Shown: positions 18,421 to 24,295 of the stretch, piece after piece | How the letters are laid out: each line of letters begins with the position of its first letter | How positions within the stretch are numbered: position 1 is the first letter of the stretch | Assembly: GCF_020166395.1 (NCBI RefSeq) | Contig: NZ_JAIQXU010000046.1 | Coordinates: 1-24,295, forward strand | DNA from: Deinococcus betulae | GTDB lineage: Bacteria; Deinococcota; Deinococci; Deinococcales; Deinococcaceae | Reading direction: 5' to 3' | DNA length: 24,295 bases | Position numbers and translations under genes: made by a program | Notes under the pieces: model-generated | Seen by the model: the letters and a program-made list of their open reading frames with translations, nothing else | Database searches by the model: none | What the model was told of the DNA's origin: nothing

Positions 18421-19320
18421 TTACAGAATGCGCTGGCCCATCAGGCTGGCCGCCATGCCCACCATGACCTCAGCCGTCTGGTTATGAACGTCCAGAATAG
18501 GATTTACTTCCACGATATCCATGCTGGTAACCCGGCCCGACTCGCTCAGCAGTTCCATCAGCAGGTGGCCCTCGCGGTAGGTCAGGCCGCCGGGCACCGG
18601 GGTGCCCACACCGGGGCAAACCGTAGGGTCAAGGGCGTCGGCGTCAAACGAGACATGCAGGCCCGCCGTGCCGCTCAGGCGCTCCAGCGTTTCTTCGTAG
18701 ATGCGGGTGATGCCCAGCTGGTCCACCTCTTTCATGGTGTAGGCCTTGATCCCTGCTTCGCGCAGCAACTCGCGCTCGTGGGCGTCCACGCTGCGAATCC
18801 CAATCATCACGATGTCCTCGGGTCGCATGTGCCACCCACCGCCCAGGCCGGTCAGGCGTGGGTCACCCAGACCCGTCAGGTGGGCCACCGGCATGCCGTG
18901 AATGTTGCCGCTGGGACTGCTCTGGGGGGTGTTGTAATCGGTGTGGGCGTCCACCCAGATCAGGCCCAGGCGGCCGCCGCCCGGCGCGGCGCGCAGAGCG
19001 TTGCCGGTCACCGTGCCCATGCTGACGCTGTGGTCACCGCCAATGGTCAGCGGAAAGGTGTCGGTCCCCAGCGCGGCCACGCACTCGGCAGCGGCGCGGC
19101 AGGCCTCCAGAATGGGGTCCAGAAACACCAGGCCGCTGTCCCGCAGTTTGTCCACCGTTTCGGGCAGCGCCACGCGCACGTCGCCCAGGTCACTCACGGT
19201 GTGGCCCAGGTCGCGCAGCGCGCGGGCCAGGTGGGCGTTTCGCAGCGCCGACGGCCCCATATCCACACCCCGGCGCCCGGCGCCTAAATCCATCGGAATC
19301 CCCAGCAAAGACACGTTCAT
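18421..19320 (-). CDS. rocF: arginase
   Basis: A 299-residue manganese enzyme that splits arginine into ornithine and urea. Metal ligands are visible in GGDHS (His97), DAHTDYN (Asp124, His126, Asp128) and SFDADALDP (Asp226, Asp228). The stretch VCPGVGTPVPGGLTYREG separates arginases from agmatinases and is present in full. The length is normal. The ATG at 19320 has TAGGCT 6 bases before it, a leaderless layout. It appears to be a single-gene unit; the GNAT gene upstream on the same strand has its own -10. Confidence 0.95.
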   Translation of the reverse strand: MNVSLLGIPMDLGAGRRGVDMGPSALRNAHLARALRDLGHTVSDLGDVRVALPETVDKLRDSGLVFLDPILEACRAAAECVAALGTDTFPLTIGGDHSVSMGTVTGNALRAAPGGGRLGLIWVDAHTDYNTPQSSPSGNIHGMPVAHLTGLGDPRLTGLGGGWHMRPEDIVMIGIRSVDAHERELLREAGIKAYTMKEVDQLGITRIYEETLERLSGTAGLHVSFDADALDPTVCPGVGTPVPGGLTYREGHLLMELLSESGRVTSMDIVEVNPILDVHNQTAEVMVGMAASLMGQRIL

Positions 19321-19326
19321 CGCTTC

Positions 19327-19332
19327 AGCCTA
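19327..19332 (-). promoter_or_regulatory. -10 element, leaderless start of arginase
   Basis: TAGGCT on the minus strand, 6 bases before the ATG at 19320. Confidence 0.4.
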
Positions 19333-19409
19333 CGGGCTGCCGGGCACTATGCCTTACGGCTGCAATTTTATGTTGGCGCGCGGCGCTGGGTAGGCGCGGC
19401 GCTGAATAT

Positions 19410-19949
19410 TCATGCTGGAGCTGCGGGTCTGGTCCACAGCAGAAGTTCACCGTCCTCGTCGTCTGTTCGCTGCCCGGCGGCCTGAAAACCCAGTTTGGTC
19501 AGTACGCGGGCGCTCGCCGTGTTACTGAAGGCGGTTTCCGCCGTGATGACGCGCATGCCTGGCTGCGCGCCCAGCCAGGCCAGCAGCGCCCCCACCGCCT
19601 CGGTGGCGTAGCCCTGGCCCCAGGTGCCGGGCGTCAGGCCGTAACCAATGTCCTGCTCGCCGCCAGGCGTGGTTGGTCCCTTGGTCCCCAGCAGGCCAAT
19701 GGCCTGACCGTCTGTCCGCCGCACCGCCAGAAACGAGCCGGGCCACGCCGCCGCTTCTGGCGGCCACTGCGCCAGAAACAGGGGCAGGAGGGCGAGGGCG
19801 TCTCCCGGCCAGTCCTCGGGGACCTGCACCGTCAATGGGCCGTCCGGGCCACTAAGCACCGCCGCAAAGGGAGCACCCTGCACGCGGCGTGCCACCACCT
19901 CGCGCGTGAGTGGAAAGAGCAGCAGCCGGGGAGTGGTCAGCACCGTCAT
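19410..19949 (-). CDS. GNAT acetyltransferase, RimJ/RimL-like
   Basis: A 179-residue acetyl-CoA-dependent N-acetyltransferase. It opens with LTTPRLLLFPLT, the usual start of RimJ/RimL-type proteins, and contains IGYGLTPGTWGQGYATEAVGALLAWL (about 111-136), the acetyl-CoA loop, then ITAETAFSNTASARVLTKLGF (about 141-161). The substrate, a protein N-terminus or a small amine, cannot be told. The start at 19949 is chosen because TACGCT lies 6 bases before it; 7 codons upstream there is another ATG that would cover it. Confidence 0.9.
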   Translation of the reverse strand: MTVLTTPRLLLFPLTREVVARRVQGAPFAAVLSGPDGPLTVQVPEDWPGDALALLPLFLAQWPPEAAAWPGSFLAVRRTDGQAIGLLGTKGPTTPGGEQDIGYGLTPGTWGQGYATEAVGALLAWLGAQPGMRVITAETAFSNTASARVLTKLGFQAAGQRTDDEDGELLLWTRPAAPA

Positions 19950-19955
19950 GCGCCG

Positions 19956-19961
19956 AGCGTA
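19956..19961 (-). promoter_or_regulatory. -10 element, leaderless start of GNAT gene
   Basis: TACGCT on the minus strand, 6 bases before the ATG at 19949. Confidence 0.45.
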
Positions 19962-20089
19962 CCGGATCAAACGTTGTTTGCACCCTAAGAGCCGCTGCTC
20001 TGCGCCCCCGCCGCTCTGGCCCGGGGTGGGCGCTACACTGCCTTTATCTTCTGCTGTGTCCCGGGCCGCCCGTGCGCCCTGCCCCTGCC

Positions 20090-20743
20090 ATGACCCAGAC
20101 CGCCCTGCATCCCGTGTCTACTCCGCCTGCCCGGCTGGGCAAACGGCTGATGCTGCTGGCCGACCACGTGCATCCTTTCGTGTACCGCGAGGGTTTTCCG
20201 CACGGGGTGCCGCCTGTGGACGCGGTGCTGGCGGCGGGCGACCTGCCAGGCTACTACCTGGAATTTCTGGCCACCAAGATGACGGTGCCCGTCATTTATG
20301 TGCATGGCAACCACGCCAACGAGTTCGTAAATGAGGGTGAGGGCCGCATTGCCCCGCGCGGTGTCCTGAATGCCCACGGCCGCGTGATTGAAGAAGCGGG
20401 GCTGAGGATTGCCGGCTGGGGAGGGGTGCCCCGTTACCGGCAGGACGGCGACGGTCAGTACAGCGCGGCCCAGGCCCGCTGGGGGCTGGGCCGCCTGGCC
20501 TGGCAGACGCGGCGCGGCGTGGACGTGCTGCTGACGCACGCGCCGCCCACCGGACCACACGCTGGGTCCGACTACGCCCACCGGGGCTGTGAGGCCATCA
20601 GCGCGTTCATGCAGCGCCGCCGGCCTCAGGTGGTCGTTCACGGGCATATTCACGAGTACGAGGGCCGGAAACTGGAATACACCGACCCGGTCAGCGGCGC
20701 GCGGGTGCTCAATGCCTACGGCTACCGGATCGTCGAGGTCTGA
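20090..20743 (+). CDS. calcineurin-like metallophosphoesterase
   Basis: A 217-residue protein with the metallophosphoesterase series in order: LADHVHP near 23-29, AAGDLPGYY near 48-55, VHGNHANEF near 71-79, LLTHAPP, and VVHGHIHEYEG near 182-192. Two motifs are off the common form: D-x-x-H instead of D-x-H at the start, and GNHA instead of GNHD/E. Such enzymes hydrolyse phosphomonoesters or diesters with two metal ions; the substrate is unknown. The start is uncertain: the ATG at 20090 has no Shine-Dalgarno or near -10, and an ATG at the LMLLADH segment, about 20 codons later, is possible. The end of the protein, GARVLNAYGYRIVEV, is typical of the family. Confidence 0.85.
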   Translation: MTQTALHPVSTPPARLGKRLMLLADHVHPFVYREGFPHGVPPVDAVLAAGDLPGYYLEFLATKMTVPVIYVHGNHANEFVNEGEGRIAPRGVLNAHGRVIEEAGLRIAGWGGVPRYRQDGDGQYSAAQARWGLGRLAWQTRRGVDVLLTHAPPTGPHAGSDYAHRGCEAISAFMQRRRPQVVVHGHIHEYEGRKLEYTDPVSGARVLNAYGYRIVEV

Positions 20744-21137
20744 CAGCGCTTTCGATGCTGTCTAGTTGTAGCAGGCAGGGAAGTAGCGTCCAGGCAGGAG
20801 GGGAGCCGAGCGGTTCTCTGCTGCGGCGCGCTTTCTGAGCGGTCATCTTCGGTGACTTGCCCCACCCGCCATTTCGCTTAAGGTCTGCTGTAGAAGCGGC
20901 ACATGCGGCGCACAGCGCATCTGGGCATACTGGCGTCGGTCAGGTGAGGCCGCGCCCAACGGGGAGCGGGCGACCAAGAGGGAGACGCCCACCTCTTCAC
21001 CAACGGGCGTGCGAGCGGGCCAAGGCCGCAGCGGGGGTTCAAGTCCCTCCACCCGCCACCTCAATTCAAGTGCTAAGTCTGGTCCTGGGTCCCACCCCTG
21101 GGGCCAGCTTTCTTTGGGAGGGCGTACCATCGGAAGC
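20744..21137. other. gene-free stretch with structured, tRNA-like segment
   Basis: About 390 bases without a protein gene. A 7-bp hairpin lies just after the metallophosphoesterase stop. Between about 20976 and 21060 are three hairpins: AAGAGG/CCTCTT (20976-20997), GCGGGCC/GGCCGC (21015-21029), and a 5-bp stem with loop TTCAAGT (21033-21049) that is a good copy of a tRNA T arm and shares 15 bases with the T arm of the tRNA-Leu in this window. The following CACCCGC looks like a tRNA acceptor strand, but I find no matching 5' strand and no standard cloverleaf. The promoter of the next gene lies at the right end. Confidence 0.45.
21125..21130 (+). promoter_or_regulatory. -10 element, leaderless GTG start
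   Basis: TACCAT, 7 bases before the GTG at 21138. Confidence 0.4.
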
Positions 21138-21590
21138 GTGCCCGACGTTCTCGCTGCTCCCCCTACCGTCACCCAGCCCACCAACGCCCAGCGCCTGCGG
21201 GACTTCCATGCAGGGCTGGGCGAGGTCGCTCTAGCCGTACCCACCCCACCGGATCTGAGTCTGTTAGAGCTGCGCCGCACCCTCATTACCGAAGAATTTG
21301 CCGAGGTACAGGCCGAGTTCGCCGCGCTGCAAGTTCGTCTGGACGCCGCCGAACCTCTTCAGGCCGCCGATCTGGCCCCACTGGCGCATGAACTGGCTGA
21401 CCTGCTCTATGTGGTTTATGGCGCCTTTGACCGCCTGGGCATTGACGCCGACGCGGTGTTCGCTGAGGTTCACCGGGCCAATCTGGGCAAACTGGCGGGG
21501 CCGCGCCGCGCCGACGGCAAGCTGCTCAAGCCTGAAGGCTGGCAACCTGCAGATGTGGCTGGCGTGCTGGCTGGTCAGGCACACCCCTGA
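21138..21590 (+). CDS. MazG/PRA-PH-like nucleotide pyrophosphohydrolase
   Basis: A 150-residue all-alpha protein of the MazG-like superfamily, which splits nucleoside triphosphates or related nucleotides into a monophosphate and pyrophosphate using Mg2+. The metal-binding pattern is visible: ITEEFAEVQAEF (about 50-61) and LAHELADLLYVVYGAFDRLGID (about 82-103), followed by VFAEVHRANLGKL and a C-terminal KPEGWQPADV that is common in this family. It may clean damaged nucleotides from the pool, but the substrate is not known. The GTG at 21138 was chosen because TACCAT lies 7 bases before it; upstream codons have no similarity. It is convergent with ddrB. Confidence 0.85.
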   Translation: MPDVLAAPPTVTQPTNAQRLRDFHAGLGEVALAVPTPPDLSLLELRRTLITEEFAEVQAEFAALQVRLDAAEPLQAADLAPLAHELADLLYVVYGAFDRLGIDADAVFAEVHRANLGKLAGPRRADGKLLKPEGWQPADVAGVLAGQAHP

Positions 21591-21611
21591 AGCGAGGCGC
21601 CTCTAGCAATT

Positions 21612-21639
21612 GGCCGCCGGGAGAAGTATCCCGGCGGCC
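21612..21639. terminator. strong hairpin between convergent genes
   Basis: 11-bp perfect stem (GGCCGCCGGGA with TCCCGGCGGCC), 6-nt loop, followed on plus by TGGTTCTT. It probably ends the plus-strand MazG-like gene and may also serve ddrB from the other side. Confidence 0.75.
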
Positions 21640-21727
21640 TGGTTCTTAAGGGGTGTGCAGGACGCCCTACCGCCTCACAGCGGGCGCTGTTATCCCCAGC
21701 GCTGTTTGGCGGGTCGGTCCGTAACCC

Positions 21728-22264
21728 TTAAAACGGAGTTTCTTCCTCGATCTGCGCGGCGGCTGGCCGGGGCGAGGGACGCGGAGCGGGAGCAGGACGG
21801 GCAGCCGGCTGCGGCGCCCCCTGGGCACGGTTGCCTGGGATGGCGTACCGCTCCTGCCGTTTGCCGCCCCGGAAAATCGCCAGCGTCACGTATTCAAATT
21901 CGCCGTCAGACTTCTCGCGGACGTGTTCGGGGTCGGTGCTCTTGGCGCCGCGCGAGAACTTCACGGCGGCGGGCAGCTTCATCTTGCGGCTGTCCACCGC
22001 TTCCAGTTCACGGCGGCGGTAGGCGTGGCCCCGGTGAATGACCATTTCCTCGCCCTCAGGATTGGTCCAGCGCCGCGCACCAATCAGGGTCCAGTCGAAG
22101 TCGGCCTCATTGTCCAGGGGAAACTGGTAGCCCCCCGTCGGGATCTCTCCGCTGGTCCAGCCCAGGCGGCCGTAATGGCGCTGAACATCCAGCAGTTTGT
22201 CCGCGCTCTCCACATCCACAGTGACTCTGGCGCCCAGATCGGTCATAAATTCAAGGTGCAACAT
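21728..22264 (-). CDS. ddrB: DdrB, single-stranded DNA-binding protein of the radiation response
   Basis: A 178-residue Deinococcus-specific protein that binds single-stranded DNA and promotes strand annealing after ionising radiation or desiccation. The N-terminal core (LEFMTDLGARVTVDVES, LLDVQRHYGRLGWTSGEIP, GGYQFP, LIGARRW, VIHRGHAYRRRELEAVDSRKMKLPAAVKFSRGAK) closely matches my recollection of D. radiodurans DdrB. A Pro/Ala-rich linker leads to an acidic tip ending EEETPF, like that of bacterial SSB. The start at 22264 is chosen over one 10 codons upstream because AAGGAGG precedes it and because the longer frame would run through the operator. An RDRM lies directly upstream, so DdrO/IrrE control is expected. 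Confidence 0.97.
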   Translation of the reverse strand: MLHLEFMTDLGARVTVDVESADKLLDVQRHYGRLGWTSGEIPTGGYQFPLDNEADFDWTLIGARRWTNPEGEEMVIHRGHAYRRRELEAVDSRKMKLPAAVKFSRGAKSTDPEHVREKSDGEFEYVTLAIFRGGKRQERYAIPGNRAQGAPQPAARPAPAPRPSPRPAAAQIEEETPF

Positions 22265-22274
22265 CGTAACCTCC

Positions 22275-22291
22275 TTATGTAAATAACATAA
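22275..22291 (-). promoter_or_regulatory. radiation/desiccation response motif (DdrO operator)
   Basis: On the minus strand TTATGTTATTTACATAA, an exact match to the RDRM pattern TTATGTnATTnACATAA. It sits just upstream of the ddrB start and shares bases with the Shine-Dalgarno (ACATAAGGAGG). A possible -10 (TATGTT, 22290-22295) abuts it. DdrO bound here would cover the transcription start; cleavage of DdrO by IrrE after damage would release the gene. Confidence 0.93.
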
Positions 22292-22321
22292 CATAGAATC
22301 CGGGTTCTGAACAGCTGCAAG

Positions 22322-23119
22322 TCAAGTAGAGGGGTGGGTCAACAGGTAAAAGGCGCGCGTGCCCTCACGGGCCAGGTCCGTGACCTGAAACCCCTGGGCC
22401 AGTGCGTCTCCCAGAGCTTCACGCAAGGCCAGGCGCCAGGTGCGGCGGGCTGTGGCCGAAAGGTCGTCCAGGTTGGTGGGTACCTCGGCCAGGCGTGCGG
22501 CTGAACCACTGCGCTGAAGGACCGGGCCGGGACCGTCGCCCAGTGCTTCCAACACACGCTCGGCGTGGGGCGCTGGGGCTGGGCGTGGGGTCACGGGCTG
22601 CGTCAGGTCCCACTCGACCAGAAGCCGGTCAGCAGGAAAGGCGGCGGCGCGGTCAGCCTCCAGGGCATACCAATCCGCAAGGTAAGTGCCCGCCGTGGCC
22701 CCCAGCTTGCCCAGATTCAGGCGGGCGTTACGGGCCACCAGAGGATCAAAGGTCCAGGTCATGCGGGTCAGCCCCTGGGCCAGCACCCGTTCCCGTTGGG
22801 CCAGTTTCAAGGCCACCGCCAGGCCTGTGCCCCGGCAACTGGGGTCCACGGCCAGCAGGTGTGAGTGGTGCCATACAGTGCCGTCTTGGATGGCCGGAAA
22901 ACCGAAGGCCAGCCCCACTGGCTGCTCCGGTTCGCTGGTGCGGTAGGCCCCCAGCACCACGCCGCCACTGACCGCGCTGATTCTGAAGAGGGTGCCGGGC
23001 GTCACTTCGCGGTCGCTGTACCCCCAGGCGGCCACCTGCACCTCTTCAAGGGCTCGGAAGGCCCAGGGGTCGCTCACATCCTGAATCACGAAGCCGGGTG
23101 GCGCCGGATGGGCAGTCAC
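22322..23119 (-). CDS. GNAT-family acetyltransferase (COG3375-like)
   Basis: A 265-residue protein. The N-terminal 150 residues form a GNAT-type domain: [41 protein letters not shown], then [32 protein letters not shown] with the acetyl-CoA loop, and [22 protein letters not shown]. The C-terminal 100 residues are specific to this group. It is an acetyl-CoA-dependent transferase of unknown acceptor. The GTG at 23119 overlaps the stop of the racemase gene (GTGA), so it is coupled to it; that pairing fits an N-acyl amino acid pathway, in which this enzyme could make the substrate. This link is inference. Confidence 0.85.
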   Translation of the reverse strand: MTAHPAPPGFVIQDVSDPWAFRALEEVQVAAWGYSDREVTPGTLFRISAVSGGVVLGAYRTSEPEQPVGLAFGFPAIQDGTVWHHSHLLAVDPSCRGTGLAVALKLAQRERVLAQGLTRMTWTFDPLVARNARLNLGKLGATAGTYLADWYALEADRAAAFPADRLLVEWDLTQPVTPRPAPAPHAERVLEALGDGPGPVLQRSGSAARLAEVPTNLDDLSATARRTWRLALREALGDALAQGFQVTDLAREGTRAFYLLTHPST

Positions 23120-24225
23120 GCCCGGCGCTCCTCGTGCAGCTCGGCCACGCGGGACACAAACTCGCGGTTCAGGGTCACGCCAGTCCCTGGGCCGGCGGGC
23201 ACGGGCATCAGGCCGTCTTCCGCCTCCAGGGCCTCATGAATCACGTCGGTCTCCCAGTAACGGCTGGCGCTGCTGGTGTCGCCCGGCAGGGTAAAGCCGG
23301 GCAGCGTGGACAGGTGGATGTTGTGCGCCCGGCCGATGCCGCTTTCCAGCATGCCGCCGCACCACACGGGCGCGCCGAAGGCCTGCGCCACGTCATGCAC
23401 CCGCCGCGCCTCGGCGTGCCCACCCACCCGGCCCACCTTGATATTCACCACGCCGCCCGCACCCAGCGCCAGCCCCTTGCGGGCGTCCTGAGCACTGGCG
23501 ACGCTTTCATCCAGACACAGGGGTGTGTTCAGGCGGCGCTGAAGCTCGGCGTGATCCACCAGGTCGTCCCAGGCCAGCGGCTGCTCGATATAGGTCAGGT
23601 TGTAGTTGTCCAGTGCCCGCAGCCGCGCCGTGTCGGCCAGGGTATAGGCGCTATTGGCGTCGACTGTCAGGCGAATGTCGGCAAAGGCCTCACGGACAGC
23701 CCGAACCGGCTGTACGTCCCAGCCCGGCTTGATCTTCAGCTTGATGCGCCGGTAGCCCTGAGCTACATGTTGGCGCACCGTCTCGACCGTGGCGGCTTCA
23801 TCGGCCTGAATGCCCAAGCTGACGCCCACCTCTACCTCGGTCTTGCGCCCACCCAGCAAAGAGCCCAGCGGGACACCCAACGTTCTGGCCCACAGGTCCC
23901 AGGCGGCCATCTCGACCATGGCGCGGGCCATGCGGTTGCCCCGAAAGGTTCCCAGGGCGTCATTGACGGCCTCGGGATTGGCGAAGGTACGGCCCAGCAC
24001 ACGCGGCAAAAACACGTCGCGCAGCAGGTGTAACGCCCCGGCAATGGTTTCCTCGCGGTACATGGGGGCCAGTTCCATGACGCCCTCGGCCACACCTTCC
24101 AGTCCCTCACCTTTCAGGATCAGCAGCGGCACGACCTTTTCGGTCTGCACGCCAAAGCTGGTCTCAAACCGGAACTTCAGGGGTAAGCGCACCACAAACA
24201 GTTCTGCGGCCTCAATTCTGAACAT
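23116..24225 (-). CDS. N-acylamino acid racemase / o-succinylbenzoate synthase family
   Basis: A 369-residue enolase-superfamily enzyme. The first 120 residues are the capping domain ([24 protein letters not shown]). The barrel has the catalytic KxK as IKLKIKPG (near 162-166), metal ligands in VDAN (Asp189), IEQP (Glu214) and LDES (Asp239), and the opposite catalytic Lys in NIKVGRVGG (near 263). The same fold makes o-succinylbenzoate for menaquinone or racemises N-acyl amino acids; some members do both. Sequence and the coupled GNAT gene favour the racemase activity. CATACT lies 5 bases before the ATG at 24225, consistent with a leaderless mRNA. Confidence 0.92.
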   Translation of the reverse strand: MFRIEAAELFVVRLPLKFRFETSFGVQTEKVVPLLILKGEGLEGVAEGVMELAPMYREETIAGALHLLRDVFLPRVLGRTFANPEAVNDALGTFRGNRMARAMVEMAAWDLWARTLGVPLGSLLGGRKTEVEVGVSLGIQADEAATVETVRQHVAQGYRRIKLKIKPGWDVQPVRAVREAFADIRLTVDANSAYTLADTARLRALDNYNLTYIEQPLAWDDLVDHAELQRRLNTPLCLDESVASAQDARKGLALGAGGVVNIKVGRVGGHAEARRVHDVAQAFGAPVWCGGMLESGIGRAHNIHLSTLPGFTLPGDTSSASRYWETDVIHEALEAEDGLMPVPAGPGTGVTLNREFVSRVAELHEERRA

Positions 24226-24230
24226 GCCTC

Positions 24231-24236
24231 AGTATG
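24231..24236 (-). promoter_or_regulatory. -10 element, leaderless start of racemase
   Basis: CATACT on the minus strand, 5 bases before the ATG at 24225. Confidence 0.35.
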
Positions 24237-24295
24237 CGGCCCAGGCGCGCTGAAAGTGCGTGCCAGACGGCCCGCGCTGCAGGTCAAGAAATCAA

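Noticed and set aside
18346..19287. 313-codon plus-strand frame opposite arginase
   Set aside because: Shadow of the arginase gene, whose metal-binding motifs are complete on the other strand.
20800..20830. tRNA-Ser 5' half (GGAGGGGAGCCGAGCGGTT)
   Set aside because: It resembles a tRNA-Ser acceptor and D arm, but no anticodon arm follows and the T arm at 21033 does not pair with it. Chance similarity in GC-rich DNA is likely.
20740..21140. RNase P RNA, 6S RNA or SRP RNA in the gene-free stretch
   Set aside because: The conserved blocks I know for these RNAs are missing on both strands.

Overview
The window looks like chromosomal DNA from a Deinococcus-type bacterium. It is high in G+C. It carries ddrB, a single-strand DNA-binding protein gene of the Deinococcus radiation response, with a 17-bp element matching the radiation/desiccation response motif (RDRM) at its promoter. 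It also carries an adenosylcobalamin-dependent ribonucleotide reductase (nrdJ) and an N-acylamino acid racemase type gene. About half of the protein genes have a -10-like TANNNT hexamer (CATACT in one case) only 5-7 bases before the start codon, which is the leaderless mRNA layout known to be common in Deinococcus.

Layout. 1-642: tmRNA and tRNA-Leu(UAA), both minus strand, with hairpins between and after them. 812-4441: a PHP-domain protein and a diacylglycerol-kinase-family lipid kinase in one minus-strand operon, then a tiny acidic lipoprotein, a small membrane protein and a second, paralogous lipid kinase that has no conventional start codon. 4462-7446: nrdJ. 7723-9440: gpsA and a methyltransferase, overlapping by 4 nt. 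9622-10077: a secreted lipoprotein. 10131-12785: a minus-strand pilin block (a typical pilA, a divergent AT-rich second pilin, an O-antigen-ligase-like polytopic membrane protein and a DUF1802 protein). 13196-15210: dnaB coupled to a Nudix hydrolase. 15570-17014: a small zinc-ribbon protein, an SDR-fold protein that lacks the usual catalytic residues, and nrdR coupled to it. 17287-19949: a PlsC-like acyltransferase, a small membrane protein, arginase and a GNAT acetyltransferase. 20090-21590: a metallophosphoesterase and a MazG/PRA-PH-like protein, separated by a gene-free stretch with a tRNA-T-arm-like structured segment. 21728-24225: ddrB, then a GNAT protein coupled to N-acylamino acid racemase.

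Most of the window is housekeeping: ribosome rescue, phospholipid precursors (gpsA, PlsC-like, two lipid kinases), dNTP supply (nrdJ and its likely repressor nrdR, with a candidate NrdR box before nrdJ), replication (dnaB) and DNA repair (ddrB). The least ordinary parts are the AT-rich pilin/ligase block, the second lipid kinase that seems to start at ATT, the 43-residue Asp-rich lipoprotein, the catalytically degenerate SDR fused into the nrdR transcription unit, and the tRNA-like segment near 21.0 kb. I found no CRISPR array, no intact transposase and no phage genes. I saw no clear evidence of a wholly new multi-gene system; the pilin/ligase/DUF1802 block is the best candidate for a closer look.
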